This document shows, one piece after another, positions 23,136 through 33,133 of a stretch of DNA of 64,000 nucleotides (position 1 is the first letter of the stretch; every line of letters begins with the position of its first letter). The position numbers and the translations under genes are program-made. The notes beneath the pieces are model-generated. The model worked only from the letters and a program-made list of their open reading frames with translations. It was not told where the DNA came from and searched no databases. This DNA is from Sideroxydans lithotrophicus ES-1 (GTDB taxonomy: Bacteria > Pseudomonadota > Gammaproteobacteria > Burkholderiales > Gallionellaceae): the NCBI RefSeq assembly GCF_000025705.1, contig NC_013959.1:1-64000 (forward strand). Direction: 5' to 3'.

Positions 23136-24200
23136 ATGGCACTCGTATCCTTACGTCAACTACTCGACCATGCGGCAGAGAACAGCTATGGCCTGCCCGC
23201 TTTCAACGTCAATAACCTGGAGCAAGTCAAAGCGATCATGGAAGCGGCTGACGAATGCAACAGCCCCGTGATCATGCAAGGCTCTGCCGGCGCACGAAAG
23301 TATGCGGGTGAACCGTTCCTGCGCCATCTGATCGAAGCGGCCGTGGAAATGTTTCCGCACATCCCTGTCGTCATGCACCAGGACCATGGCGCATCTCCGG
23401 CAATCTGCATCAACGCCATCAAGTCCGGTTTCTCCAGCGTAATGATGGACGGCTCGTTGATGACCGACGGCAAGACACCTGCGACCTTCGAGTACAACGT
23501 CAACGTTACCCGCAGCGTCGTTGAGATGTCGCATGCAGTTGGCGTTTCCGTTGAAGGCGAACTGGGCTGCCTGGGTTCTCTCGAATCCGGCCACGGCGAA
23601 AAGGAAGACGGTCACGGCGCGGAGGGCGTGCTGAGCCACGACCAATTGTTGACCGATCCGAACGAAGCTGCAGAATTCGTGAAACTGACCCAGGTGGACG
23701 CCTTGGCGATCGCCATCGGTACATCGCATGGTGCTTACAAGTTCACCAAGCCGCCCACAGGCGACACTCTGGCGATCAGCCGCATCAAGGAGATCCATGC
23801 CCGCATTCCCAACACCCACCTTGTGATGCACGGCTCTTCCAGCGTGCCGCAGGAGTGGCTGGAGATCATCAACCAGTTCGGTGGCGCGATGCCGCAGACC
23901 TACGGCGTTCCGGTCGAAGAGATCGTCGAAGGCATCCGGCACGGCGTACGCAAGGTGAACATCGACACCGACCTGCGCATGGCGTCCACCGGCGCGACTC
24001 GCCGTTATCTCGCGCAGAATCCCAAGGATTTCGATCCTCGCAAGTTCCTGGCCGAAACCACCAAGGCTATGAAGGCGATCTGCAAGGCACGCTATGAGGC
24101 CTTCGGTTCTGCCGGACAGGCCGGCAAGATCAAGCCGATCTCGCTGGACGCGATGGCAACCCGTTATTCCAAGGGTGAACTGAACGCGATCGTCAAATAA
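23136..24200 (+). CDS. fba: Fructose-bisphosphate aldolase, class II
   Basis: This zinc-dependent aldolase condenses dihydroxyacetone phosphate with aldehydes to form fructose-1,6-bisphosphate, and in autotrophs sedoheptulose-1,7-bisphosphate. The 354-residue protein has the zinc and substrate motifs [21 protein letters not shown] and VMHGSSSVP. It resembles the Calvin-cycle class II subtype. A strong terminator follows, ending the tkt-to-fba run. The ribosome site is AGGAGA. Confidence 0.96.
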   Translation: MALVSLRQLLDHAAENSYGLPAFNVNNLEQVKAIMEAADECNSPVIMQGSAGARKYAGEPFLRHLIEAAVEMFPHIPVVMHQDHGASPAICINAIKSGFSSVMMDGSLMTDGKTPATFEYNVNVTRSVVEMSHAVGVSVEGELGCLGSLESGHGEKEDGHGAEGVLSHDQLLTDPNEAAEFVKLTQVDALAIAIGTSHGAYKFTKPPTGDTLAISRIKEIHARIPNTHLVMHGSSSVPQEWLEIINQFGGAMPQTYGVPVEEIVEGIRHGVRKVNIDTDLRMASTGATRRYLAQNPKDFDPRKFLAETTKAMKAICKARYEAFGSAGQAGKIKPISLDAMATRYSKGELNAIVK

Positions 24201-24221
24201 TCCGCAGCAAGTGAAACTTTC

Positions 24222-24247
24222 AAAAGGCGGCCCTTGGGCCGCTTTTT
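24222..24247 (+). terminator. Rho-independent terminator after fba
   Basis: GGCGGCCC pairs with GGGCCGCT around a two-base loop, extended by an A-run before and a T-run after. This is a classic intrinsic terminator 22 bases after the fba stop. Confidence 0.9.
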
Positions 24248-24322
24248 GTTTGGCTGATGGCAGGCAATATTGCGCTTTGGGCAAACCAGGGCTGATCGAT
24301 CAACGTGACAACCCACAAATTA

Positions 24323-24351
24323 TTGACATTCGCTTGACCACTTCTTAACAT
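24323..24351 (+). promoter_or_regulatory. Sigma-70-type promoter for the cytochrome c gene
   Basis: TTGACA (24323-24328) and TAACAT (24346-24351) are separated by exactly 17 bases. Transcription would start near 24358, leaving an unusually long leader of about 140 bases before the cytochrome gene. The leader contains CCAC...GTGG inverted repeats near 24431-24450 and an AGGGGA ribosome site. Confidence 0.7.
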
Positions 24352-24498
24352 TTTCTTGATGTTCTGGTACATTTGCAGTGCGGACTAGTTGTATGGACAC
24401 AACGTGCCGTGCAATTTGAAGAAGAGCGGCCACTTAGCTATAGGTGGGAAGTTAGAGGGGAATATCCTTCACAATTAAATTAATGATTAGGGGAAACA

Positions 24499-24852
24499 AT
24501 GAAATCGATTATCGTCAGCATGACAGCAGCAGCAGGTTTGATGGTTGCAGGTAGCACAATGGCAGCCGACATGCCGGAACTGGCCAAGAAAAACAACTGC
24601 ATTGCCTGTCACGCAATGGACAAGAAGCTGGTCGGACCAGCATTCATGGACGTATCCAAGAAGTACAAGGGTGCTACCACCTACACATTCAAGGGCAAAG
24701 AATATCCACTGGTTGAAGGCCTGGTGATGAAGGTATCCCAAGGTGGTTCGGGAAATTGGGGTTCGATGGCCATGACTCCAAACGATCCTGCTGGCAAGAA
24801 ACAAGACCAGATCAAGGAGTTGGTTGAGTTTGTAGTGGGTCTCGCCAAGTAA
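24499..24852 (+). CDS. Periplasmic class I cytochrome c (c-551/c-552 type)
   Basis: The 117-residue precursor has a signal peptide (about 1-22, ending TMA) and a single haem-binding motif CIACH at 34-38. The distal methionine is probably M92 in GNWGSMAMTPND, aligned with the equivalent segment of cytochrome c-551. The mature protein of about 95 residues would be a small soluble electron carrier. It stands alone between two strong terminators with its own promoter. In an iron- or sulfur-oxidising autotroph it could link outer-membrane oxidation to terminal oxidase, but no partner is adjacent. Confidence 0.92.
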   Translation: MKSIIVSMTAAAGLMVAGSTMAADMPELAKKNNCIACHAMDKKLVGPAFMDVSKKYKGATTYTFKGKEYPLVEGLVMKVSQGGSGNWGSMAMTPNDPAGKKQDQIKELVEFVVGLAK

Positions 24853-24867
24853 GTTAGTATCAGATTT

Positions 24868-24898
24868 AAAAAAGCCGGCAAACGCCGGCTTTTTTTCT
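24868..24898. terminator. Bidirectional terminator
   Basis: AAAAAAGCCGGC (24868-24879) and GCCGGCTTTTTT (24884-24895) form a perfect twelve-base stem with a four-base loop. T-runs follow on both strands. It ends both the cytochrome gene and the convergent transporter gene. Confidence 0.92.
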
Positions 24899-25813
24899 TT
24901 ATAGAGATTGCTTCGTTTTGTTGCGTTTGCTGGCAGCCCAACCCAGCAAGGACAGCAACGCCAAGCCTCCGCCAATAAGGAGGATGCCAGCCACTTCGCT
25001 GATTCTGAAATCCTCGCCCAAAGCCAGGCGGGAGGAAACGATCGCCACCACGGGAGTGCCAAGGACAGAGAGGCTGGCTTCCCAGGCAGGCACACGGTCA
25101 AGCAGGGTTATCCACAATAACCAGCACATTGCCGTGCTGATGATGGCCATGAAGGCAAGAATGCCGACATAAGCCAACGACCAGTCTGTGGCTTGCTCAG
25201 GGATAATCAACGCCAACAGCACCAGTGGCACGGCACCCAGTATCATTTGCCAGGCGGTAAGGGAGAACAGATCGACCTGCTGCGTGGAGCGAAGACGTTT
25301 GACGAGGATAGTACCGACAGCCCAGCACAGCGCGGCCAATAGCCCAAGCAGTTTGCTGAACAGGCTGCTGTGCATATTCCATGGCTCAATGATCAGCAGT
25401 AGCCCTGCCAATGTACTTATCGCTGCCAACCACTGAGTACCCCGGATGCGCTCACCCAGGATTGGCCAGGCCAATAGCAGCGTCCAGATCGGCATAGTGA
25501 AGATCAATACGGCGGTCTTGCCAGGGCCACCCTCCACCAGGGCCCAGGTCTGAAACAACATGAAACCGGTTACTTGCGCCAAACCAATAGCCAGCGTTTG
25601 CCTGGGAGCAACCAATTCAAGAGGCCGCCCAATGAATTTGATAGCGATGAACAGGGCCAGTGCGCCACCTACGCAACGCTCAGCCGCGAAAGCGAACGGA
25701 GGCGCGTAAGCCAATGCTTGCTTGGCTACTACCCACGTATATCCCCAGGTAACGGAAAGCACGAACAGACCCAAAGGGATCAACCAGCGTTCACGGGGAA
25801 AAGAGTAGGGCAT
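24899..25813 (-). CDS. EamA/DMT-family transporter
   Basis: The protein of about 304 residues has ten hydrophobic segments in two repeated halves, the layout of EamA drug/metabolite transporters. Conserved features include VTWGYTWVVAKQAL near the N-terminus and PVVAIVSSRLALGE near the C-terminus. The substrate cannot be told from sequence. ATG 25813 is preferred over a TTG at 25828; neither has a strong ribosome site. It is convergent with the cytochrome c gene and shares its terminator. Confidence 0.87.
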   Translation of the reverse strand: MPYSFPRERWLIPLGLFVLSVTWGYTWVVAKQALAYAPPFAFAAERCVGGALALFIAIKFIGRPLELVAPRQTLAIGLAQVTGFMLFQTWALVEGGPGKTAVLIFTMPIWTLLLAWPILGERIRGTQWLAAISTLAGLLLIIEPWNMHSSLFSKLLGLLAALCWAVGTILVKRLRSTQQVDLFSLTAWQMILGAVPLVLLALIIPEQATDWSLAYVGILAFMAIISTAMCWLLWITLLDRVPAWEASLSVLGTPVVAIVSSRLALGEDFRISEVAGILLIGGGLALLSLLGWAASKRNKTKQSL

Positions 25814-25945
25814 TGACTGACAAAACAAGGAACACGATCGCGCATTCTACTCCACGTAGCGAAACCAATCGGGGCTGCGATCAGCGTAGAACAAAATGAA
25901 GCAAATTAAGAAACAGAAGAAATATATTGACGACTTGCAGAGTGT

Positions 25946-26875
25946 TTAAGGAGCCATTGGGGAGGCATTGTCCTGCGACATCATATTTTCAGATTCTTCC
26001 AGCAGGAAGCGTTTGAACTCCAGTGCCGAAGTGGAAAGCCTCTTGTTCTTGCGATGGACGATGTACCAGTGTCGTACGATGGGGAAGCGTTCGACATCAA
26101 GCACAACAAGACGTCTGGTTTCCAATTCCAGCTCGATACCGTGACGCGAGATAATCCCAATTCCCATGCCTGCCTGCACCGATTGCTTGATGGCTTCATT
26201 GGTGTCCATCTCCATATGTGCAGGCAGGGCAAGCTTGTGACTTGCAAAAAATCGCTCAACAACACCGCGCGTCCCAGAACCCTGTTCACGCAACAGAAAA
26301 ACCTCATTTGCCAATTGTCTGGGTTTGATGTTGTGGGCTTGCGCAAGCGGATGGGCCGGTGCAGCAATCACTACCAATGGATTCAACATGAAAGCCTCGG
26401 CTCGCATGTCGGTGCCATCGGGAGGCTGGCCCATAATGGCAAGATCGGCAATGTTTTCAGAAAGCTGCCTGATAACGGCATCGCGGTTGGCAACCGAAAG
26501 GCCGACCTGGATCTTGGGGTGCGACTGAATGAACTTGGCCAGCAGTTGCGGCATGAAATAATTGGCCGTGCTGACCACTGAAATATTGAGGGTCCCCCGC
26601 TCAACCCCTTTCATCTCATCGAAAACGGACTCCATTTCCCCCATGATTTGCAATATGGAACGTGCATAGTGCAACAGTTCACGGCCTGCCTCAGTCAAGA
26701 ACAGTTTTTTGCCTACTTGCTCGAACAGCGGAAGTCCGATGGCAGTTTCGGTTTGCTTGATCTGCATTGAAACAGCCGGTTGTGTAAGAAAAAGCTCAGC
26801 CGCAGCCCGAGAATGATTGAGATGACGGGCGACACTTTCAAAAACCTGCAATTGGCGAAGAGAAATTGGCAGCAT
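25946..26875 (-). CDS. cbbR: LysR-type regulator CbbR
   Basis: The 309-residue protein has an N-terminal winged helix (RQLQVFESVARHLNHSRAAAELFLTQ) and a C-terminal effector-binding domain. Its divergent position next to cbbM and its sequence match CbbR, the activator of Calvin-cycle operons that senses metabolites such as RuBP or NADPH in other bacteria. The shared 128-base spacer holds inverted repeats that fit LysR binding. A different LysR regulator is possible but less likely. Confidence 0.92.
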   Translation of the reverse strand: MLPISLRQLQVFESVARHLNHSRAAAELFLTQPAVSMQIKQTETAIGLPLFEQVGKKLFLTEAGRELLHYARSILQIMGEMESVFDEMKGVERGTLNISVVSTANYFMPQLLAKFIQSHPKIQVGLSVANRDAVIRQLSENIADLAIMGQPPDGTDMRAEAFMLNPLVVIAAPAHPLAQAHNIKPRQLANEVFLLREQGSGTRGVVERFFASHKLALPAHMEMDTNEAIKQSVQAGMGIGIISRHGIELELETRRLVVLDVERFPIVRHWYIVHRKNKRLSTSALEFKRFLLEESENMMSQDNASPMAP

Positions 26876-26885
26876 GAGCTATATA

Positions 26886-26940
26886 TACCATAAATTTTAC
26901 TTATGATTCACATAAACATAATTGACTGTTATTTATGGTA
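26886..26940. promoter_or_regulatory. cbbR-cbbM operator region
   Basis: TACCATAAAT (26886-26895) and ATTTATGGTA (26931-26940) form a perfect ten-base inverted repeat. Inside lies a second palindrome, TTATG-N5-CATAA at 26901-26915. LysR proteins bind such dyads between divergent genes. A TTGACT at 26922-26927 and TATAGT at 26949-26954 may be cbbM promoter elements, although their 21-base spacing is too long for an unaided sigma-70 promoter and would fit activator dependence. Confidence 0.65.
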
Positions 26941-27003
26941 GTCGAGGGTATAGTTCGCTTCGCTGCAATTTAAGACCGAATTCAAATCAAACAGGAGAAA
27001 CAG

Positions 27004-28383
27004 ATGGATCAGTCCAATCGTTATTCAAACCTTGATCTCAAGGAAGCAGACCTGATCAAGGGTGGCAAACATATTCTGGTTGCCTACAAGATGAAGCCCA
27101 AGGATGGGCATGGATACCTGGAAGCGGCAGCACACTTTGCAGCCGAGTCCTCTACCGGTACCAACGTGGAAGTTTCCACCACCGACGACTTCACCAAGGG
27201 AGTGGATGCGCTGGTGTACTACATCGACGAAGCCACCGAAGATATGCGCATCGCCTATCCGCTGGAACTGTTCGACCGCAACGTCACCGATGGTCGCTTC
27301 ATGCTGGTTTCTTTCCTGACGCTGGCGATCGGTAACAACCAGGGCATGGGCGATATCGAACATGCCAAGATGGTCGACTTCTATATGCCGGAGCGCGCGA
27401 TCCAGATGTTCGACGGCCCTGCTACCGACATTTCCAACCTGTGGCGTATCCTGGGTCGTCCGATCAAGGACGGCGGCTACATCTCCGGCACCATCATCAA
27501 GCCAAAGCTGGGTCTGCGTCCCGAGCCGTTCGCCAAGGCTGCCTACCAGTTCTGGCTGGGTGGCGACTTCATCAAGAACGATGAACCGCAGGGCAACCAG
27601 ACATTCTGCCCGCTCAAGAAGGTGCTGCCGCTGGTGTACGACGCACTCAAGCGCGCCCAGGACGAAACCGGCCAGGCCAAGCTGTTCTCCATGAACATCA
27701 CGGCTGACGACCACTATGAAATGTGTGCTCGCGCAGACTATGCGCTGGAAGTGTTCGGTCCGGATGCGGACAAGCTGGCTTTCCTGGTCGACGGCTATGT
27801 CGGCGGTCCCGGCATGGTGACCACCGCACGCCGCCAGTACCCCGGCCAATACCTGCACTATCACCGCGCAGGTCACGGCGCCGTGACATCGCCATCGGCA
27901 AAGCGCGGTTACACCGCGTTCGTGCTGGCCAAGATGAGCCGTCTGCAGGGTGCTTCCGGCATCCACGTCGGCACCATGGGCTACGGCAAGATGGAAGGCG
28001 AAGGCGACGACCGCAACATCGCCTACATGATCGAGCGCGATGAATGCCAAGGTCCGGTCTACTTCCAGAAGTGGTACGGCATGAAGCCGACCACCCCGAT
28101 CATTTCCGGCGGCATGAACGCGCTGCGCCTGCCGGGCTTCTTCCAGAACCTGGGCCACGGCAACGTGATCAACACGGCTGGTGGCGGATCTTACGGCCAC
28201 ATCGACAGTCCCGCAGCAGGTGCGATCTCCCTGCGCCAGGCTTACGAGTGCTGGAAATCGGGCGCCGATCCGATCCAGTATGCGAAGCAGCACAAGGAAT
28301 TCGCCCGTGCGTTCGAATCCTTCCCCAAGGATGCGGACAAGCTGTATCCGGGCTGGCGCGAAAAGCTGGGCGTACACAAGTAA
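27004..28383 (+). CDS. cbbM: Ribulose-1,5-bisphosphate carboxylase, form II
   Basis: The form II RuBisCO large subunit fixes CO2 without small subunits. The 459-residue protein has the full active site: N111 (GNNQGM), K166 (IIKPKLG), carbamylated K191 with D193 and E194 (FIKNDEPQ), H287, H321 and loop-6 K329 (GYGKM). Form II enzymes suit high-CO2, low-O2 conditions. No form I genes appear in this window. The start follows AGGAG. A terminator hairpin separates it from cbbQ, so cbbM is probably transcribed at a higher level than cbbQ and cbbO. Confidence 0.98.
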   Translation: MDQSNRYSNLDLKEADLIKGGKHILVAYKMKPKDGHGYLEAAAHFAAESSTGTNVEVSTTDDFTKGVDALVYYIDEATEDMRIAYPLELFDRNVTDGRFMLVSFLTLAIGNNQGMGDIEHAKMVDFYMPERAIQMFDGPATDISNLWRILGRPIKDGGYISGTIIKPKLGLRPEPFAKAAYQFWLGGDFIKNDEPQGNQTFCPLKKVLPLVYDALKRAQDETGQAKLFSMNITADDHYEMCARADYALEVFGPDADKLAFLVDGYVGGPGMVTTARRQYPGQYLHYHRAGHGAVTSPSAKRGYTAFVLAKMSRLQGASGIHVGTMGYGKMEGEGDDRNIAYMIERDECQGPVYFQKWYGMKPTTPIISGGMNALRLPGFFQNLGHGNVINTAGGGSYGHIDSPAAGAISLRQAYECWKSGADPIQYAKQHKEFARAFESFPKDADKLYPGWREKLGVHK

Positions 28384-28408
28384 GCTTGGCAGTAATGCAG
28401 TAAAAATG

Positions 28409-28436
28409 CGCCCCCACACGATGGGGGCGTTTTTTT
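28409..28436 (+). terminator. Terminator after cbbM
   Basis: CGCCCCCA (28409-28416) and TGGGGGCG (28422-28429) pair around a five-base loop, followed by a run of seven T. A second small stem (GTCCCGT/ACGGGAC, 28447-28469) lies before cbbQ. The first hairpin should end or strongly reduce transcription between cbbM and cbbQ. Confidence 0.9.
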
Positions 28437-28491
28437 CCAGAACCCGGTCCCGTTCGCACTGCACGGGACAGGCCCGAACGAAGGAGTCGCA

Positions 28492-29295
28492 ATGGACAAC
28501 AAGGAACAGTACAAGGTCCGCAAGGAACCGTTCTACCAGGCACAGCGCAACGAAGTCGCGCTGTATGAAGCGGCCTATGCTGCGCGCCTGCCGGTGATGG
28601 TGAAAGGCCCGACCGGTTGCGGCAAGTCGCGTTTCATCGAATACATGGCGTGGAAACTGAACAAGCCGCTGATCACGGTAGCTTGCAACGAGGACATGAC
28701 TGCAAGCGATCTGGTGGGGAGATACCTGCTCGATGCCGGCGGCACGCGCTGGCTGGACGGCCCGCTGACCACCGCAGCGCGCATCGGCGCGATCTGCTAC
28801 CTGGACGAGGTGGTCGAGGCACGCCAGGACACCACGGTGGTGATCCATCCGCTGACAGATCACCGCCGCACCCTGCCGCTCGACAAGAAAGGCGAGCTGA
28901 TCAAGGCGCATCCCGATTTCCAGCTCGTGATCTCGTACAACCCGGGCTACCAGAGCCTGATGAAGGACCTGAAGCAATCCACCAAGCAGCGCTTCACCGC
29001 CTTCGAGTTCGATTATCCGGAGGCGAGTGTCGAGGCCGGCATATTGAGCAAGGAAGCGGATATCGACCCGGGCTTGGCCGGGCAACTGGTGAAGATCGGC
29101 CAGGCAGCGCGCAACCTCAAGGGGCACGGTCTGGACGAAGGCATCTCCACGCGCCTGCTGGTGTATGCGGCTACCCTGATCAAGGGCGGCGTCGAGCCAA
29201 GGGACGCCTGCCGCATGGCACTGGTGCGCCCGATCACCGACGACGCGGACATCCGCGACACGCTGGACCACGCCATCGACACGACCTTTGCATGA
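28492..29295 (+). CDS. cbbQ: CbbQ, AAA+ RuBisCO activase subunit
   Basis: CbbQ is a MoxR-type AAA+ ATPase that, with CbbO, removes inhibitory sugar phosphates from RuBisCO. The 267-residue protein has Walker A GPTGCGKSR near 38 and Walker B ICYLDEVVEAR near 102. Its start has a GGAG ribosome site. It follows cbbM and is four bases from cbbO, the usual order. Related NorQ/MoxR proteins are similar, but the neighbours decide the assignment. Confidence 0.95.
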   Translation: MDNKEQYKVRKEPFYQAQRNEVALYEAAYAARLPVMVKGPTGCGKSRFIEYMAWKLNKPLITVACNEDMTASDLVGRYLLDAGGTRWLDGPLTTAARIGAICYLDEVVEARQDTTVVIHPLTDHRRTLPLDKKGELIKAHPDFQLVISYNPGYQSLMKDLKQSTKQRFTAFEFDYPEASVEAGILSKEADIDPGLAGQLVKIGQAARNLKGHGLDEGISTRLLVYAATLIKGGVEPRDACRMALVRPITDDADIRDTLDHAIDTTFA

Positions 29296-29299
29296 TGCC

Positions 29300-31564
29300 A
29301 TGAGCGTGCAAGCGACCGACATACCGGAAGAGTTGCAGCCCTACTGGAAGGAGCTTGCCTGCGGATTTCCGCGGGTGGCCGAAGTGTTTGCAGACCACAT
29401 GCAGGCAGCGCTGGCGACACTTTCCGATGCGGGCGTGGAGGCCTATATCGAACAGGCGCGTTTTCTCGGCAGAATGGGACGCGGTGCCGAACCGATCCTG
29501 ATCTTTCTGGAGGAATGGCCCGACATCGCCGCCATCGTTGGGGAAGAAGCGTTGCCCGACATCATCGCGTTCGTCCGCAAGATGTGGAAATCGCCGAACG
29601 GCACGGCCATCGTGCCGTTCCTGCAATCGTTGCCCGCGACCGCGCGGCGTTTGCAAACGCGCGAACTGCTGGCCGAATACCTGGCCATCGCGCTCGACCT
29701 GATGGAGCGCACCACCGGATCGGTACACGGCATCCACCAGACCTTTCCCAGCCCCGGCCTGCCGGAGATGTTCAAGCAGGTCCCGGCATTGCTGACGCAG
29801 CTGTCGCTGGCCGGCCTCAGGAACTGGGCAGACTACGGTATCCGCTATTACGACGACCATCCGGAACGGCAGAAAGACTATTTCAGCCTGCAATCGGCCG
29901 ACAGCCGTGCAGTGCTGCAACGCGAGCGGCACGGCACGCTGCTGGTGGACAACGAACGCAAATTGAGCCTGTACCTGCGCGGGTTGTGGCAGGACGACGA
30001 CATGCTGATCCCCTATTCCAGCATGTACGACGAGCTGCGCAAACCGGTTCCCTACTATGACAAACTGGGTATCCGCCTGCCCGATGTGTACGACGATGCG
30101 CAGGGTGTCAGCGGACTCGATCGGTATCGGGCCACGCTCGCCCACATCGCCGGACACCGGCGCTGGACCACCGCCATCATTGCGGACAACCTGAGTCCGT
30201 TCCAGCGCATGGCGGCGGAGTTCCTCGAAGACAGCCGGGTGGAATGCCTGGCGATGCGCGAATATCCGGGCTTGCGCCGCCTCTTCAAGGCCTTGCATCC
30301 GGTGCCGCAGGAGCAGGCGTGCGATGCGGAAAAGGAATCGACCGTGCGCCACCGCCTGGCGATGCTGTCGCGGGCCATCCTCGATCCGCAACACGAATAC
30401 CGGAATGCCGCCACCATCGAATTCGTGCTGCGTTTCCATGCCTTGCTGGAAAACGGTGCGGCATCCACCCAGGAGATGGCCGACCTCGGTGTTGCCTTCA
30501 TCGCGAAGACGCGCCTGAACAGCGATAACTTCGCCAACACGTACTTCAAGGACACGGTGATCGATTACCGCGACGATAACCGCCAGATGTGGAAATTCAT
30601 TGAGGAAGGCGACGAGGAAGAGGCCTTTGACGAGCCGCGCAAGGTCGAGCCGGGCGAGGAATTGAAGGGCCTGCCGCCGCGCCACTACCACGAATGGGAC
30701 TATCACAATCAGAGCTATCGCCCCGACTGGGTCAGCGTATACGAGGGACTGCATCCGCAAGGCAACGCTGCAGACATCGATCGCCTGCTCGAAAAGCATG
30801 CGGGGCTGGCCAAGCGCCTGAAGAAGATGCTCGACCTGCTGAAGCCCCAGGACAAGGTGCGCATCCGCTATCAGGAAGAAGGCAGCGAGCTCGACCTGGA
30901 TGTCGCGATCCGCTCGCTCATCGATTACAAGAGCGGGGCGCAACCCGATCCGCGCATCAACATGAGTCACCGCAACGACGGGCGCAACATCGCGGTGATG
31001 CTGTTGCTCGACCTGTCGGAATCGCTGAACGAGAAAGCGGCCGGCAGCGACCAGACGATCCTGGAATTGAGCCAGGAAGCAGTGTCGCTGCTGGGCTGGG
31101 CGGTGGAAAAACTGGGCGACCCGTTCGCCATCGCGGGCTTCCATTCCAATACGCGGCACGATGTGCGCTTCCTGCACATCAAGGGCTATAGCGAAAAATG
31201 GGACGACCAGGTGAAGGGTCGCCTGGCCGCGATGGAGGCAAGCTATTCCACGCGCATGGGCGCCGCGATGCGGCATGCCGCGCATTATCTCGAAAAGCAG
31301 CAAGCGGACAAGAAGCTGATGCTGATCCTCACCGATGGGCAACCGTCGGATGTGGACAGCAAGGATGGCGAGTTGCTGATCGCCGATACCCGACAGGCTG
31401 TGAAGGAATTGGACCAGCAGGGAATTTACAGCTATTGCATCAATCTTGATCCAAAAGCCGATGAATATGTGGCGGATATATTCGGCAAGCAGTACACCAT
31501 CATCGACAAGGTGGCACAGCTGCCGGAAAAATTGCCGGAGCTGTTCATTTCCTTGACCAAATAG
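29300..31564 (+). CDS. cbbO: CbbO, RuBisCO activase adaptor with VWA domain
   Basis: The protein of about 754 residues has a long helical N-terminal region and a C-terminal von Willebrand factor A domain. The MIDAS metal site is DLSES near residue 571, followed downstream by LTDGQPSD. CbbO bridges the CbbQ hexamer to RuBisCO. The ATG at 29300 is preferred over an in-frame TTG at 29288 that lies inside cbbQ. The region near 430-450 is acidic. fbp follows after a 68-base gap with its own ribosome site. Confidence 0.94.
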   Translation: MSVQATDIPEELQPYWKELACGFPRVAEVFADHMQAALATLSDAGVEAYIEQARFLGRMGRGAEPILIFLEEWPDIAAIVGEEALPDIIAFVRKMWKSPNGTAIVPFLQSLPATARRLQTRELLAEYLAIALDLMERTTGSVHGIHQTFPSPGLPEMFKQVPALLTQLSLAGLRNWADYGIRYYDDHPERQKDYFSLQSADSRAVLQRERHGTLLVDNERKLSLYLRGLWQDDDMLIPYSSMYDELRKPVPYYDKLGIRLPDVYDDAQGVSGLDRYRATLAHIAGHRRWTTAIIADNLSPFQRMAAEFLEDSRVECLAMREYPGLRRLFKALHPVPQEQACDAEKESTVRHRLAMLSRAILDPQHEYRNAATIEFVLRFHALLENGAASTQEMADLGVAFIAKTRLNSDNFANTYFKDTVIDYRDDNRQMWKFIEEGDEEEAFDEPRKVEPGEELKGLPPRHYHEWDYHNQSYRPDWVSVYEGLHPQGNAADIDRLLEKHAGLAKRLKKMLDLLKPQDKVRIRYQEEGSELDLDVAIRSLIDYKSGAQPDPRINMSHRNDGRNIAVMLLLDLSESLNEKAAGSDQTILELSQEAVSLLGWAVEKLGDPFAIAGFHSNTRHDVRFLHIKGYSEKWDDQVKGRLAAMEASYSTRMGAAMRHAAHYLEKQQADKKLMLILTDGQPSDVDSKDGELLIADTRQAVKELDQQGIYSYCINLDPKADEYVADIFGKQYTIIDKVAQLPEKLPELFISLTK

Positions 31565-31632
31565 CCGTAGAGCGCGCTGCGCAAAACCTGTAAAATCCGT
31601 TAGTTGAAAAATTTAATCAGAGGAGAGCAGTA

Positions 31633-32634
31633 ATGAGCAAGAGTTTGATCCAGTTCATCATCGAAGAGCAGCGCCATATTCCCAATGCCAGCGGCGATTT
31701 CACCGGCCTGCTGAGCGACGTCATTTCCGCCTGCAAGCAGATCGCCCACGACGTGAACAAGGGTGCATTGATCGGTGTGCTGGGCAGCGCGGGCAGCGAG
31801 AACGTGCAAGGCGAGACCCAGAAGAAACTGGACATCATCACCAACGAAGTGTTCATCAAGGCCAACGAATGGAGCGGGCACCTGGCAGCGATGGCATCGG
31901 AAGAGATGGACGACATCTACCCGATCCCTGCCCAATACCCGCGCGGCAAGTACCTGATCACATTCGACCCGCTGGACGGCTCTTCCAACATCGACGTCAA
32001 CATCTCCGTCGGCACCATCTTCTCTATCCTGCGCTGCCCGGAAGGCGTGACCAACCCGACCGCTGCAGATTTCATGCAGCCCGGTACCAAGCAAGTCTGC
32101 GCCGGCTACGCACTGTACGGCCCGAACACCATGATGGTGATCACCACCGGCCACGGCGTGAACGGCTTCACGCTGGACCGCGACGTCGGCGATTTCTTCC
32201 TGACCCATCCGAACATGACCATTCCGGAAGATACGGCGGAATTCGCCATCAACATGTCCAACCAGCGGTACTGGGAAAAGCCTGTGCAGCGCTATGTCGA
32301 AGAGTGCGTGAAGGGCAAGGACGGCGGTCGCGAGAAGAACTTCAACATGCGCTGGGTCGCTTCCATGGTGGCAGAAGTGCACCGCATCCTGACCCGCGGC
32401 GGCATCTTCATGTATCCGTTCGACACCAAGGATCCGACCAAACCCGGCAAGCTGCGCCTGATGTACGAAGCCAACCCCATGTCATTCATCGTCGAGCAGG
32501 CTGGCGGCGCAAGCTCCACAGGCCGCGAGCGCATCATGGAAGTGAAACCCACCGGCCTGCACCAACGCGTGCCGGTCATCCTCGGTTCGAAGAACGAAGT
32601 CGAACGCGTGGTGGGTTACCACAAAGGTGCATAA
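31633..32634 (+). CDS. fbp: Fructose-1,6-bisphosphatase class I
   Basis: FBPase hydrolyses fructose-1,6-bisphosphate in the Calvin cycle and gluconeogenesis. The 333-residue protein has the metal-binding motif [12 protein letters not shown] (about 115-126), an upstream ASEEMDDI segment and the conserved C-terminal [20 protein letters not shown] strong AGGAGAG ribosome site precedes the start. It follows cbbO in the same direction and is four bases upstream of purE. Confidence 0.97.
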   Translation: MSKSLIQFIIEEQRHIPNASGDFTGLLSDVISACKQIAHDVNKGALIGVLGSAGSENVQGETQKKLDIITNEVFIKANEWSGHLAAMASEEMDDIYPIPAQYPRGKYLITFDPLDGSSNIDVNISVGTIFSILRCPEGVTNPTAADFMQPGTKQVCAGYALYGPNTMMVITTGHGVNGFTLDRDVGDFFLTHPNMTIPEDTAEFAINMSNQRYWEKPVQRYVEECVKGKDGGREKNFNMRWVASMVAEVHRILTRGGIFMYPFDTKDPTKPGKLRLMYEANPMSFIVEQAGGASSTGRERIMEVKPTGLHQRVPVILGSKNEVERVVGYHKGA

Positions 32635-32637
32635 GTC

Positions 32638-33132
32638 ATGACCAGGCCGCTCGTTTCCATCGTGATGGGCAGTTCGAATGACTGGGAGATCATGCAGCAG
32701 GCCGCACGTGCCCTGCAGGATTTCGGGGTGACATTCGATGCGCGCGTCATCTCTGCGCATCGTTCGCCCGACCTGTTGTTCGATTACATCAAGGACATGA
32801 GCGCGCAGGGTGTGCAATTCTTTATTGCCGGCGCGGGCGGTGCGGCACATCTGGCGGGCGTGATCGCCGGCAAGACCGCATTGCCCGTGCTGGGCGTGCC
32901 CATCCCATCCAAGTATCTGAAGGGCATGGACTCGTTGCTGTCCATCGTGCAGATGCCCAAGGGAATCCCGGTCGCCACCTTCGCCATCGGCGAAGCGGGC
33001 GCGGCGAATGCGGGTCTGTTTGCCGTCTCCATGCTGGCACTCAACGACAAAGCGTTGGCGCAAAAACTGGCCGACTACCGCAAGAAGCAAGCCGAACAGA
33101 TCGCTGCAACGACACTGCCGACACTGAGTTGA
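32638..33132 (+). CDS. purE: N5-carboxyaminoimidazole ribonucleotide mutase
   Basis: PurE rearranges N5-CAIR to CAIR in purine synthesis. The 164-residue protein has the class I PurE motifs GSSNDWE, SAHRSPD and [11 protein letters not shown]. It sits between fbp and purC with only a few bases on each side. purK, which normally works with class I PurE, is not in this window. Confidence 0.96.
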   Translation: MTRPLVSIVMGSSNDWEIMQQAARALQDFGVTFDARVISAHRSPDLLFDYIKDMSAQGVQFFIAGAGGAAHLAGVIAGKTALPVLGVPIPSKYLKGMDSLLSIVQMPKGIPVATFAIGEAGAANAGLFAVSMLALNDKALAQKLADYRKKQAEQIAATTLPTLS

Positions 33133-33133
33133 T

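Noticed and set aside
27025-31342. Long open frames on the minus strand opposite cbbM, cbbQ and cbbO (up to about 760 codons)
   Set aside because: They are antisense shadows of GC-rich, strongly biased genes. Their translations resemble no family, while the plus-strand genes have complete active sites.
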